Shown here: one piece after another, positions 51,990 through 60,537 of the stretch
How the letters are laid out: each line of letters opens with the position of its first letter
Position numbering within the stretch: the stretch's first letter is position 1
Assembly (NCBI GenBank): GCA_016709025.1
Contig: JADJEQ010000026.1
Location: forward strand, 23,414 to 87,413
From: Bacteroidales bacterium
Lineage (GTDB): Bacteria; Bacteroidota; Bacteroidia; Bacteroidales; Lentimicrobiaceae
Direction of reading: 5' to 3'
Length of the DNA: 64,000 bases
Notes under the pieces: generated by a model
Seen by the model: the letters and a program-made list of their open reading frames with translations, nothing else
Database searches by the model: none
What the model was told of the DNA's origin: nothing
Made by a program: the position numbers and the translations under genes

Positions 51990-52230
51990 TTGGCTCAAGA
52001 AGCTGGTGTTGTTTTAAAATATCGTTGAAATCATGCAGATCTTTCTGAAGTGTCTGGCTGTCGATCTGGTAGGTTTTCAGGAGCATCTCTGTGATTTGCC
52101 CGTCTGTCTTACCTTCTTTGAGCAGTTCAATGATCTCGGCTCCTATCGGGTTCACCGTGAACGACTCTCCGGTAGTCGGGTTGAAGAGAAAACCACTTTC
52201 GCTGATGGCAAGGTTTTCGTTTATTTTCAT
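51982..52230 (-). CDS. PqqD-like (RRE-type) small protein
   Basis: An 82-residue protein. The ATG at 52228-52230 (MKINENLAISESGFLFNP) is chosen, because PqqD-family domains begin with about this stretch; the longer frame upstream looks like leader. The sequence has the family pattern FLFNPTTGESFTVNPIGAEIIELLKEG, followed by a winged-helix-like helical region (DGQITEMLLKTYQID). PqqD proteins bind RiPP leader peptides and present them to modifying enzymes. Related ones act as carriers or chaperones. Here it is the first gene of a three-gene operon with an ATP-grasp enzyme and a PLP decarboxylase. No separate precursor peptide gene is visible nearby. Confidence 0.75.
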   Translation of the reverse strand: MKINENLAISESGFLFNPTTGESFTVNPIGAEIIELLKEGKTDGQITEMLLKTYQIDSQTLQKDLHDFNDILKQHQLLEPNE

Positions 52231-52398
52231 CTGATAAAAATTTTTGAAGTCAGGGATAATTATTCTGCCACAAAGTAAAAGCAACACAGGTTATGATGGG
52301 TTATACTTTTACCTGAAAAGGTTATAAGATTTTTTTGGTTATTAAAAATCAGGTGGTTGAAGATGGATAGTTATCCGGATTGTATTTTGGCAGGGATT

Positions 52399-53004
52399 TC
52401 AACCCGACCTTCCGATCATTTCAATGGGAATTCTGGAATTTCCACTTTTCTTATAGTCACTTACTGAAATTCCGGTTACCTGCCTGAACTGGTTGGAAAG
52501 ATACTGTACAGAGCTGTAACCCAGTTGCAAAGAAATCTCACTCAGGGTAAACTCATCGTATTCAATCAGTTCTTTAACTTTCTCAATTTTATGCAGAATA
52601 ATAAATTTTTCCAGGGTAATGTGCTCATACCTGGGGAAAAGAGCCGACAGGTAACTATACGACAAACCCAGTCTCTCAACCAGGTAATCGGAATTTCGTA
52701 TCAGTGAGTTTACGTTGCCGGCCTGGTGGATCAACTCGATCACAGCCAGTTTTGTTTTTTCAATAATCTGCTCTTCACGGCTGACAATTGGTTCAAATCC
52801 TTCGAAAGCGAGCATTTCAATAAAGAACGACTCGCTGTGCAACAATGGATCATACTCAAACTCCACGCTACCCAACCTGATGGATCAGACGCGGGCTTCC
52901 GAATTCTCCAGCAAAAGCCTGACAAGCTTTATGCAACTGCTACTGACCATATTTTTCAGGCCGACGATGCTGGTTACCGAATTGTGCTGTCCGCTTTCAG
53001 TCAT
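52399..53004 (-). pseudogene. AraC-type regulator with an in-frame TGA at codon 40
   Basis: From the ATG at 53002-53004 the frame reads a typical Bacteroidota AraC-family start (LKNMVSSSCIKLVRLLLENSEARV), meets TGA at 52885-52887, and continues in the same frame as SIRLGSVEFEYDP. It goes on to a full AraC DNA-binding domain (LGYSSVQYLSNQFRQVTGISVSDYKKS). Family members have the same uninterrupted layout, with a LGxVEI motif after about residue 40. So one nonsense codon splits an otherwise complete gene of 201 codons. The downstream frame could restart (TTG at 52873-52875). Other genes here end at TGA, so TGA is not a sense codon. It could regulate the cluster starting at 52230. Confidence 0.72.
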
Positions 53005-53367
53005 TGAAAATTCTCAGAATGTAAATATAGCGCTCTTTTGATACCTGGAAATAGAAATATGCAGATTATTGTTTATGACACAAACAAGTGTAAAGTCATG
53101 CGTGCATGAATCGATTTTTTTATTTGTAACTATTTATAACCAAAGTTGCAATAATTTGTTAAAATTGTAGTTTTTACCTAAGTAAAGCGAAAATTCGCTC
53201 TGTTTGGTAATTCCCGATATGGAAATTGTTGCAATTCAACTGAACTGTGAAAAATATTTTTAGTGAATGGCTTGCAATCCGGGTTTTATTGAGCCTCTTA
53301 ATCTGTCAGTTATCAAAAACTATAATAAATCAATCAAACTTCATTACTCAAAGTTAATACCTTATTA
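53005..53367. other. 363-base divergent gap with a short inverted repeat
   Basis: Between the AraC-type gene (-) and porZ (+). It is AT-rich, with AGCGAA-AA-TTCGCT at 53186-53199, a perfect 6-bp inverted repeat that might be an operator. No perfect TAnnTTTG promoter is evident close to the porZ start. No gene is recognised here. Confidence 0.5.
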
Positions 53368-55695
53368 ATGAAACATTCAGGTTTATATTTACTTTTCCTT
53401 GTTTGCTGTTCTTTGTTTTCTTCGGTAAAAGCCCAGGAAATAGGCATCGGTGAATGGCGCGATCACCTGCCCTACCGGAAGGTTATTGCTGTTGCTGAAG
53501 GCGATAATATTATCTATGCAGCCACACCTTATAGTCTGTTTTACCTTAATACGGCCGATAACAGCCTGAACAGACTGAATAAAATAAATGGCCTGAGTGA
53601 CGTGGGAGTGAGCCATATTAAATTCCATACTGAATTAAAAACATTGGTAATTGCTTATACCAATGGGAATATCGACCTGCTCAAAGAAGGTAAAATCATT
53701 AATCTTTCGGATATAAAACGGAAACCGATTCTTGGCAACAAAACCATTAACCGGATTGTATTTATTGGCAAACGCGCCTATCTTGCCTGCGGTTTTGGAA
53801 TCGTTGTGCTCGATATTGAAAAAGAAGAATTCCCGGAACCGATTTATTACATAGGTCCGGAAGGCAGTGCCATCAATGTGAATGATATTACTTACAATGA
53901 ACCCGATTCCACGATATACGCCGCCACAGACGAAGGTGTTTTCTATGCTGATTTTTACGGATCCAACCTGGCTAACTTTGCCGACTGGTCGCGGGATTTC
54001 TCATCTGTTCTTCCTTCCGGCCCTTTCAATCACATAGCCGCACTCAACAACCGGATATACCTTAATAAAAAAGGTTCCGGTTACTCAAACGATGCCATGT
54101 TTGTGAAGATTAACGGGCAATGGACGGCATTTGAGTCAGGTAACACCTCCAACAGGTTTAGCATGGAAGTTCATTACAACCAGTTGGTTATTTGCAGTAA
54201 CCTTGCAGTGGATGTTTACGATACGGAAGGTGTCAGGAAATACAACATCTATTCATACAACCCCGGAAGTGTGTTTCCCAAAGATGCTATTCTCGATAAA
54301 GATGATGTTATTTGGGTAGGTGATGAATTTGAAGGACTGGTTAAAGTTTTTAATATTTATACCGCTGAAAAAAATCTGCCCGATGGGCCTGATTTTCCTG
54401 ATGTTTTCGACATGTCATCTTCTCAGAATGAAGTTTGGGTAGCTCCGGGAGGAAGGAATTCATCCTACGGCAGTTTATACAGGCAGGCAAGGTTTGCAGG
54501 TTTTTCAGATGGCAAATGGGAAACCATTGACTCTAAAACGGACACCTTGCTTAACGATGCAAGGGATATTCTGAGTGTGGCCGTTGATCCTTCAAATGTA
54601 AAGAGGGTCTATCTGGGGAGTTGGGGCTTTGGCCTGCTGGAGTACACCGATGGTGTCCGTACCAACCGCTATACCGAAGAAAACAGTTCACTTGAGCTCT
54701 CTACCTTTGGAGGCAGCTGGATAGGTGTTGGCGGAATTGATTTTGATGAAAACAACAACCTTTGGGTTACCAATTCAAGTGCTGCTTCTGTTGTTTCAGT
54801 CCGTAAAAACAATGGTGAATGGAAGGCATTTAACCTTGGTTCAGTGGCCACTGGGGTGGATGTTGGTAAATTAATGGTTGATAAACAAGGACTGAAATGG
54901 CTGATGGTCCGTGCCCACGCCCTGATCGTATTCAACGATAACAATACACTCGACGATACCAGTGATGATCAGGCAAAAAGGCTTACTTCATCAGCCGGTA
55001 ACGGTGCACTTCCAGGCACATCCATCCTGAGTATGGCCTCCGACCGTGATGGCCAGGTTTGGGTCGGAAGCGATGCCGGAGTCTCGGTATTTTATTCTCC
55101 GGGCAGTATCTTTTCAAATCAGAACTTCGATGCCCAGCGTATCCTGATTGAGCAGGACGGTTATGGTCAATACCTGCTCGAAGCTGAAGCAGTTACAGCA
55201 ATTGCAATTGACGGATCCAACCGCAAGTGGTTTGGAACCGACAGGGCCGGCGTTTTTCTCATGTCGGCCGACGGAACCGAACAAATTCTTCACTTTACTG
55301 AAGAGAACAGCCCATTGCTCAGCAATTCAATAACCGACATAACAATTGCTGAATCCGGGGAAGTGTTTTTTGGAACTGCAAACGGCATCATCTCCTACCG
55401 CAGTGAATCGGTGCCCCCTGAAGCCACCCTTGATGAGGTATTGGTTTTCCCAAACCCGGTACGTGAAAATTATAACGGCAGTATAGCCATTCGTGGACTC
55501 GTTGAAGACTCGAGTGTGAAGATTACCGATGTTTCCGGAACCCTTGTTTATTCAACTATGGGCGAAGGTGGACAGGCCCTTTGGAATGGCTGTAATTTCA
55601 ACGGTGAAAAGGTCAAGACGGGTGTTTACCTGGTTTATGTAACAAATGCCGATGGCTCGAAAACTGCCGTAACCAAGATTATGTTTGTGAAGTAG
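53368..55695 (+). CDS. porZ: Type IX secretion system component PorZ
   Basis: A 775-residue secreted protein: signal peptide to about residue 22, then two beta-propellers (units such as IYAATDEGVFYADF, VWVGSDAGVSVFYSPG and KWFGTDRAGVFLMS, the two-component-regulator propeller type) and a C-terminal T9SS sorting domain (VLVFPNPVRENYNGSIAIRG to TKIMFVK). The start IGIGEWRDHLPYRKVIAVAEGDNIIYAATPYSLF is characteristic of PorZ. With PorU, PorV and PorQ it forms the outer-membrane attachment complex that processes T9SS cargo and passes A-LPS to it. This agrees with the other T9SS domain proteins in the window. recO follows, a neighbour I associate with porZ in other Bacteroidota. Confidence 0.88.
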   Translation: MKHSGLYLLFLVCCSLFSSVKAQEIGIGEWRDHLPYRKVIAVAEGDNIIYAATPYSLFYLNTADNSLNRLNKINGLSDVGVSHIKFHTELKTLVIAYTNGNIDLLKEGKIINLSDIKRKPILGNKTINRIVFIGKRAYLACGFGIVVLDIEKEEFPEPIYYIGPEGSAINVNDITYNEPDSTIYAATDEGVFYADFYGSNLANFADWSRDFSSVLPSGPFNHIAALNNRIYLNKKGSGYSNDAMFVKINGQWTAFESGNTSNRFSMEVHYNQLVICSNLAVDVYDTEGVRKYNIYSYNPGSVFPKDAILDKDDVIWVGDEFEGLVKVFNIYTAEKNLPDGPDFPDVFDMSSSQNEVWVAPGGRNSSYGSLYRQARFAGFSDGKWETIDSKTDTLLNDARDILSVAVDPSNVKRVYLGSWGFGLLEYTDGVRTNRYTEENSSLELSTFGGSWIGVGGIDFDENNNLWVTNSSAASVVSVRKNNGEWKAFNLGSVATGVDVGKLMVDKQGLKWLMVRAHALIVFNDNNTLDDTSDDQAKRLTSSAGNGALPGTSILSMASDRDGQVWVGSDAGVSVFYSPGSIFSNQNFDAQRILIEQDGYGQYLLEAEAVTAIAIDGSNRKWFGTDRAGVFLMSADGTEQILHFTEENSPLLSNSITDITIAESGEVFFGTANGIISYRSESVPPEATLDEVLVFPNPVRENYNGSIAIRGLVEDSSVKITDVSGTLVYSTMGEGGQALWNGCNFNGEKVKTGVYLVYVTNADGSKTAVTKIMFVK

Positions 55696-56037
55696 GGACG
55701 AGGGGCGCAAAAAAGGGACGAGGGACGTCTTCTCCATGCAGCCATGAGCGTATTAGAATGTTTTGGAAATTAGAAATTAGAATTTTCTTCTCTTTCTCCT
55801 TGTCCCCATTTCCCCTTGTCTCCTTGTCTCGAGCGTAATTTCCCGGCTAAAGCACTTGGTCCTCTGCTCTGGCCTTTCCCCTCCGGCGTCCCGCGTGGCG
55901 TTCCCTGTGCCCTGCCGCCCTCCTGGCCCTGTGCCCTGTGCCCTGCGCCCTGTGCCCTATGCTGAAGATGGGGCGAGGGACGCAAAAGAGGGACGAGAGA
56001 CGAAACCTTAGAATTCAGATATTAGAAATTAGAAATT
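55694..56037. repeat. Mosaic of heptad arrays after porZ
   Basis: The stop codon (55693-55695) is followed directly by GGGACGA/GGGGCGC-type heptads (55695-55728). GGAAATT and AGAAATT units follow (55765-55784), an 8-base-period CCTTGTCT-type block (55798-55830), TGTGCCC heptads (55906-55964, one slip), GGGACGA heptads again (55970-56003), and finally AGATATT and AGAAATT units (56010-56037). There is no gene in the 469-base gap. Confidence 0.8.
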
Positions 56038-56041
56038 CTGC

Positions 56042-56111
56042 CATGCTCCATGCTCCATGCTCCATGCTCCATGCCCTGTGCCCTGTGCCCTGAGCTCTGT
56101 GCCCTGTGCCT
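56042..56111 (-). repeat. Heptad array, GGGCACA/GAGCATG family, before recO
   Basis: Ten 7-base units in a row. Read on the minus strand it starts with GGCACA-type units and GAGCTCA and ends in GGGCATG and four GAGCATG. The same words and order occur at 2583-2645 (same orientation) and 5959-6063 (opposite). Confidence 0.88.
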
Positions 56112-56152
56112 TTTTTCTAAAATTTCAACCATCAACTTTCGCAGGAAGCAAT

Positions 56153-56160
56153 TACCTTTG
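56153..56160 (+). promoter_or_regulatory. -7 promoter element for recO
   Basis: TACCTTTG, a perfect TAnnTTTG match, sits 5 bases before the ATG at 56165. Transcription would begin at or near the start codon, giving a very short leader. No clear -33 box. Confidence 0.4.
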
Positions 56161-56164
56161 TAGT

Positions 56165-56890
56165 ATGTTGCACACAACCCGTGGCCTTGTTTTCCACACC
56201 ACCCGCTATTCCGACACCAGCGCAGTGGCTAAAATATATACCGAAGAGTTTGGACTGATGTCATTTCTGGTAAAGGGGCTTTACAGTAGAAAATCACATC
56301 TCCGGGCTGCCATGTTCGGGCACCTTGCCCTGCTTGATCTCATTGTTGAAAGACGTGAGCACAAGACCCTGCACTACATAAAGGATGTAGGAATAACCCG
56401 TTCAATCCCTGATTTCCAGGAGAGTATGTCGAGGAATGCGGTTGTTCTCTACCTTAACGAATTACTTTACAAATGCATCAGGGAAGAAGAATGCAACAAA
56501 CCATTGTTCACTTTTATAATTGAAGCACTGCAGAATTTGGGAAACAGAGAATTGCAGGTTCAATCCTTTCATCTGTTGTTTATGCTTAAGCTTACCAGGT
56601 TCCTGGGTTTTTCACCCCGGTTGGCAAAAACAGATGCCGGCAGCTTTTTCGATATGGAAGAGGGCTTGTTTCTCGATTCAGAACCCCTGCACCGTTATTA
56701 TATCTCAGGCCAGCCGGCTGCTGCCCTTGAACGGCTGCAAGCCATGGATTGGGAAGATTTGAAAGACTTCAGCATTCCTGCTCCGGTGCGCGATGAACTG
56801 CTCGACCGCCTGCTCGATTATTACCGGCTGCACATCCCAGATATGGGTGAAATGAAATCGGTAAAAGTTTTGCATGAGTTGTTGTCGTGA
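56165..56890 (+). CDS. recO: DNA repair protein RecO
   Basis: A 241-residue RecO. The start at 56165 (MLHTTRGLVFHTTRYSDTSAV) is set by the family N-terminus, an OB-fold with RGLVFHTTRYSDTSAVAKIYTEEFGLMSFLVKG (about 5-38). The longer frame runs back into the heptad array and is rejected. The C-terminal half is helical (FLGFSPRLAKTDAGSFFDMEEGLF), without the cysteine zinc site found in some other RecO proteins. RecO loads RecA with RecR on SSB-coated single strands. It lies convergent to ispG with a symmetric hairpin between them. Confidence 0.88.
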   Translation: MLHTTRGLVFHTTRYSDTSAVAKIYTEEFGLMSFLVKGLYSRKSHLRAAMFGHLALLDLIVERREHKTLHYIKDVGITRSIPDFQESMSRNAVVLYLNELLYKCIREEECNKPLFTFIIEALQNLGNRELQVQSFHLLFMLKLTRFLGFSPRLAKTDAGSFFDMEEGLFLDSEPLHRYYISGQPAAALERLQAMDWEDLKDFSIPAPVRDELLDRLLDYYRLHIPDMGEMKSVKVLHELLS

Positions 56891-56895
56891 TCAGT

Positions 56896-56938
56896 AATTC
56901 ATTCAGATGTAAATACATTTTCCATGACTGAATGAATT
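56896..56938. terminator. Hairpin between convergent recO and ispG
   Basis: AATTCATTCAG at 56896-56906 and CTGAATGAATT at 56928-56938 form a perfect 11-bp stem. The loop itself holds ATGTA-AA-TACAT. There is no T-run on either side, but the position between two convergent stop codons suggests a bidirectional terminator. Confidence 0.55.
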
Positions 56939-56952
56939 CCTAAACCAGGTTG

Positions 56953-58686
56953 TCAGGTATTCTCATGCCAATCACCCCCTTCCCTGATCAGCTGCACCAG
57001 GGCTTCCACGGCCTCGTTTTCAGGAATCCCGGGCCTGACTGGTTCTTTACCTTTGTATAAAGTAACCTTTCCATTTCCGGCACCAACATAACCGTAATCT
57101 GCATCGGCCATTTCGCCGGGACCATTGACGATACAACCCATCACACCGATTTTTAGCCCTTTCAGGTGCCCGGTTCGTTCTTTCACCTGTCGGAGAGCTT
57201 CCTGTATATTGAACAGGGTGCGGCCGCACGAGGGACAGGCGATAAATTCAGTGCGTGTAAACCTCATACGGGTTGCCTGTAGCAGGCCGAACCCTATCCT
57301 GACAGCTTCATTCTCAATTAATTCATCAGACTCAATGCAAAGTCCGTCACCAAACCCGTCAATCAACAGGTTCCCGGGGTTCAGGCTGTTTTCGAGCAGT
57401 AAGTCTTCTGCATTCATTGCTTTAACCGAACTTTTCAGTATAAGCGGATTCCTCAGGTCCCTCGCTCTTATTTCGGCAATCAGTTGTCTCAAAGCCGGTG
57501 CACCGGCTTCAGCCATTATTATATAACGGGGTTTGTCTTTTAATTTATTCAGGAATTGAGGCAGTGACCGCTTGATCAGGTCATCACCGATGCTGATCAA
57601 CGCAGGCATGTCATCATTCAAATGTACTTCTTCAGAATTAACCTGAGAATGCGGCAACAGATTTAATTCACCTGTTTCACTGGCCAGGAAGAGCCGGTCG
57701 TTTTTCTTCAGGATCAAAACAGGCAGGTTTTTTCCACCAATCACTCCGGAAGTTTCAGACGGAATCTTTTCTTTGCTGATTTCATTTTCGATGAAAAGGT
57801 CCGGCCGCACCGTCCGTTTCACCGCGCCATACTCATCTGTCCGCTGAAAACGTTCTGTAATGGCCCTGGCAACGGGCAATTCAAATTCAGGTTCTTCGGT
57901 TAGTGAAACCCTTATTGTGTCGCCGATTCCCCGTGCGAGCAGAGCCCCGATACCAGCGATAGATTTAAGCCGGCCATCTTCCCCGTCACCGGCTTCGGTC
58001 ACCCCAAGATGCAGCGGGTAATTAAGCCCCTCAGCCATAAGCTTTTCGGCAAGTATCAGGTAAGCATTTACCATTACACGCACATTGCTCGATTTCATCG
58101 AAAGTACAAGATTCCGGAATCCCTGACTCTCGCAGATCCGGGTAAACTCAAGTGCCGACTGAACCATTCCTTCAGCAGTATCGCCATATCGGCTGACTAT
58201 CCGCTGGCTGAGCGAACCATGGTTGGTTCCGATGCGTATGGCGGTACCATGTTCACGACAAATATTCAACAGTGGAGCCAGCCTTTCGGCAACCCGCTCC
58301 AGTTCGAAGTTGTATTCGGATTCTGTGTAAGCGGTTCGGCCCCTGGTGTTTCTGTCAGTGTAATTGCCCGGATTAATCCTGACTTTCTCAACAATGCGTG
58401 CAGCCAGTTCGGCGGCACCGGGGTTAAAATGAATGTCGGCAATCAGCGGAACCTGATACCCACGCTTTTTCAACTCATCCTTAATCACCTGCAAATGCGC
58501 CGCTTCCTTTAAACCTGGCGCTGTTATACGTACCATCTCACAACCGGCTTCAATCATCCTGACCGATTGTTCAACCGTTGCCCGGGTGTCAAGGGTATTG
58601 GTATTGGTCATCGACTGCAAACGGATGGGTTGATTACCTCCGAGCAACAGGTTACCGATAGAAACGACTTTGGAATGATATTCCAT
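56953..58686 (-). CDS. ispG: 4-hydroxy-3-methylbut-2-enyl diphosphate synthase (IspG/GcpE)
   Basis: A 577-residue protein. It catalyses the penultimate step of the MEP isoprenoid pathway, converting MEcPP to HMBPP with a 4Fe-4S cluster. The N-terminal TIM barrel shows PIRLQSMTNTNTLDTRATVEQ, IADIHFNP and RIGTNHGSLS. The C-terminal part has ACPSCGRTLFN and KIGVMGCIVNGPGE, whose three cysteines hold the cluster. About 250 extra residues between the barrel and the cluster domain are normal for the long-form (plant/chlamydial/Bacteroidota) IspG. The ATG at 58684-58686 gives the expected start. It is the single gene of its transcription unit. Confidence 0.95.
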   Translation of the reverse strand: MEYHSKVVSIGNLLLGGNQPIRLQSMTNTNTLDTRATVEQSVRMIEAGCEMVRITAPGLKEAAHLQVIKDELKKRGYQVPLIADIHFNPGAAELAARIVEKVRINPGNYTDRNTRGRTAYTESEYNFELERVAERLAPLLNICREHGTAIRIGTNHGSLSQRIVSRYGDTAEGMVQSALEFTRICESQGFRNLVLSMKSSNVRVMVNAYLILAEKLMAEGLNYPLHLGVTEAGDGEDGRLKSIAGIGALLARGIGDTIRVSLTEEPEFELPVARAITERFQRTDEYGAVKRTVRPDLFIENEISKEKIPSETSGVIGGKNLPVLILKKNDRLFLASETGELNLLPHSQVNSEEVHLNDDMPALISIGDDLIKRSLPQFLNKLKDKPRYIIMAEAGAPALRQLIAEIRARDLRNPLILKSSVKAMNAEDLLLENSLNPGNLLIDGFGDGLCIESDELIENEAVRIGFGLLQATRMRFTRTEFIACPSCGRTLFNIQEALRQVKERTGHLKGLKIGVMGCIVNGPGEMADADYGYVGAGNGKVTLYKGKEPVRPGIPENEAVEALVQLIREGGDWHENT

Positions 58687-58921
58687 AACGAGAAATTATT
58701 TGCAAACGGATATAGCAGCTAAAGTAAGTTGTTTGATTGAAATCCGGATCAGACTTCTTTGATTCAGAGATGGAAGGGATTTACAATCCGGATACTGCCG
58801 GGCTTTGGCATTCTTACTTAAGAGGAGCGGAGTCCTGAAATCTTTAATACGTTATGAATTCCTGATGCAAGGCGAAATTGAGTAATTTTGCCTTGCTTTA
58901 ACAGCCTTAAAACTATTTGCT

Positions 58922-58996
58922 TTTTTACTTTTTAGGTTTTATTTTGAGCTTTTTACTTTGAGCTTTGAGCTTGACTTTTTACTTTTTACTTTTTCC
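58922..58996. repeat. Heptad array, TTTTTAC/TTTGAGC family
   Basis: Seven-base words (TTTTTAC, TTTTTAG, GTTTTAT, TTTGAGC) follow each other, with one 5-base slip at about 58971-58975, right up to 9 bases before the ATG at 59005. They resemble the ACTTTGA/GCTTTAG words at 38944-39039. The rest of the 318-base gap (58687-58921) shows nothing I recognise. Confidence 0.8.
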
Positions 58997-59004
58997 TTGA
59001 TTCT

Positions 59005-59832
59005 ATGTCACCAACTCTTTTCCCGGTCAAATTACAGTTTTGCAGTTTATCAAGCGGAAGCAGTGGCAATTGTTACTTTGCAGGAAGCAGCAACGAAGGA
59101 ATACTGGTTGATGCAGGGATCAGTGCGCGCAGGATCAGGAAAATTCTGGAAGAAATTGGTGTCGGATTGCCGTTGATCCGTGGGATTTTTATTACCCATG
59201 ACCACATCGACCATATCAACGCGCTCACCATTTTAACAAAGAAGTTTAAAATCCCTGTTTATTGCACCGAAGGCACCTGGAAAGGGATATTACGCAACCG
59301 GACAACTTTCGATCTGGATCAGACGGTATACCATAGACTCGTCGTTGGGGAACCTGTTTATGTGGCCGGGCTCACTGTTGAAGCTTTCCCGGTTTCTCAC
59401 GATGCCCATGAAGCCGTTGGGTACCATATTTCGAACTCAACCAAAAGCATAACCATTGCAACGGATCTGGGTATTATTGGCGATCAGGCCGCTCATTTCC
59501 TGAAAAAGGCCGATGTGATGGTGATTGAATCAAATTATGACGAACATATGCTGCTCACCGGTCGCTACCCTGAACAACTCAAACAAAGAGTCCACGGTTC
59601 GTTGGGGCATATGTGCAATGCGCATACAGCTGATTTTATTGCCGGTAACTTTCATTCACGCTTATCGCATATTCTGCTCTGCCACCTGAGTGCAGAAAAT
59701 AATACGCCGGACAAAGCCCTTGCTACACTATCAAAAACGCTTGAAGACAAAGGTGTGCAACTTGGCTCTGATACCATAGTTCATGCACTTCCACGGGGTG
59801 CCAGATCGGAATTGTTTGTGCTGGAAAGCTAA
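59005..59832 (+). CDS. MBL-fold metallo-hydrolase (YycJ/WalJ-like)
   Basis: A 275-residue metallo-beta-lactamase-fold protein. The metal-binding motif THDHIDH is at residues 64-70; the N-terminal strand KLQFCSLSSGSSGNCYFAGS is characteristic of the YycJ/WalJ branch. Further ligands are SHDAHEAVGY (H at about 132), DLG (about 153) and a C-terminal GHLS-type histidine, here LCHLSAENNT. YycJ-type proteins are thought to be nucleases or to help envelope/replication checks. Here no neighbour points to a role. The ATG at 59005 directly follows a heptad array. Confidence 0.85.
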   Translation: MSPTLFPVKLQFCSLSSGSSGNCYFAGSSNEGILVDAGISARRIRKILEEIGVGLPLIRGIFITHDHIDHINALTILTKKFKIPVYCTEGTWKGILRNRTTFDLDQTVYHRLVVGEPVYVAGLTVEAFPVSHDAHEAVGYHISNSTKSITIATDLGIIGDQAAHFLKKADVMVIESNYDEHMLLTGRYPEQLKQRVHGSLGHMCNAHTADFIAGNFHSRLSHILLCHLSAENNTPDKALATLSKTLEDKGVQLGSDTIVHALPRGARSELFVLES

Positions 59833-59964
59833 AAATCCGGGAACTGTCAATCCCGAAAGCTAAAAGCTTTATCGTTAAACGGATTTGGCTTTTAGGAAAA
59901 CAACCGGTGAATACAAGTCAGAATTTATTTAATTTCTTATTTTAGCCCAAAATTAACCTCGAAG

Positions 59965-60537
59965 ATGTTCGGAAAGATAAAATCCTATCTGGCAAATCGG
60001 AAGCTGAGGCCAGTAACCGATGCCCTGCTGGCTGCCACCATTACCTATGGATTTCATTTGCTTTACCGTCATTTTTCAATTGAAATCAATTCAGTTCCGG
60101 TTATCAAAGCGGCAACTATCTGGCTGACGGAGCTGGTCTATACTCAAAGCCTTTGGATTAACCGTCATTTAATCGGACTTAGCGTGAATACTGCCGCAAA
60201 TCATACGATGATATTCTCAAACGGTAACCTGATATGGATAAATGGCAGCTGTTCAGGTCTGAAACTGATCTTTCAGGTGACCATTCTTTTTCTCCTTTTC
60301 CCGGGCCCATGGAAACACAAACTTTGGTTTATACCCCTGGGATGGTTGTTAATGCACTTATCCAACCTGTTCAGGATTGTTGCGCTCTCCATCATGACTT
60401 TATGGAAACATGAATATTGGGATTTCACACACGACTGGGTGTTACGTCCCTTCTTTTACCTGGTTATTTTTGCCATGTGGGTCTGGTGGGTGGAGAAGTT
60501 CAGGAATGTGAAGAGAGAAGTGAGTAGTGAGAAGTGA
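59965..60537 (+). CDS. Exosortase/archaeosortase-family transpeptidase
   Basis: A 190-residue inner-membrane protein with about five hydrophobic helices. The catalytic residues of exosortases are present: Cys96 in NGSCSGLK, Arg137 in SNLFRIVAL and His156 in FTHDWVLRP. Exosortases cut proteins with PEP-CTERM-like tails and are often tied to exopolysaccharide genes. In Bacteroidota short members like this (XrtF-like length) occur. No sorting-signal protein is visible in the window, but a Wzi-like gene and a sugar transferase are within 4 kb. The last seven codons fall inside the GTGAGTA heptad array, so the C-terminus (KREVSSEK) is largely array-derived. Confidence 0.78.
   Translation: MFGKIKSYLANRKLRPVTDALLAATITYGFHLLYRHFSIEINSVPVIKAATIWLTELVYTQSLWINRHLIGLSVNTAANHTMIFSNGNLIWINGSCSGLKLIFQVTILFLLFPGPWKHKLWFIPLGWLLMHLSNLFRIVALSIMTLWKHEYWDFTHDWVLRPFFYLVIFAMWVWWVEKFRNVKREVSSEK

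Noticed and set aside
52885..52887. TGA read as a sense codon or selenocysteine
   Set aside because: Other genes here end at TGA (for example at 5958-5960 and 11054-11056), and I saw no selenocysteine element or conserved Sec position in AraC proteins.
56057..56164. Longer recO start (MLHAPCPVPCAL)
   Set aside because: These codons are translated heptad repeats, and the true RecO N-terminus begins at 56165.
59860..59895. Inverted repeat CTAAAAGC/GCTTTTAG as terminator of the MBL-fold gene
   Set aside because: AT-rich 8-bp stem with a 20-base loop and no T-run; too weak to call.
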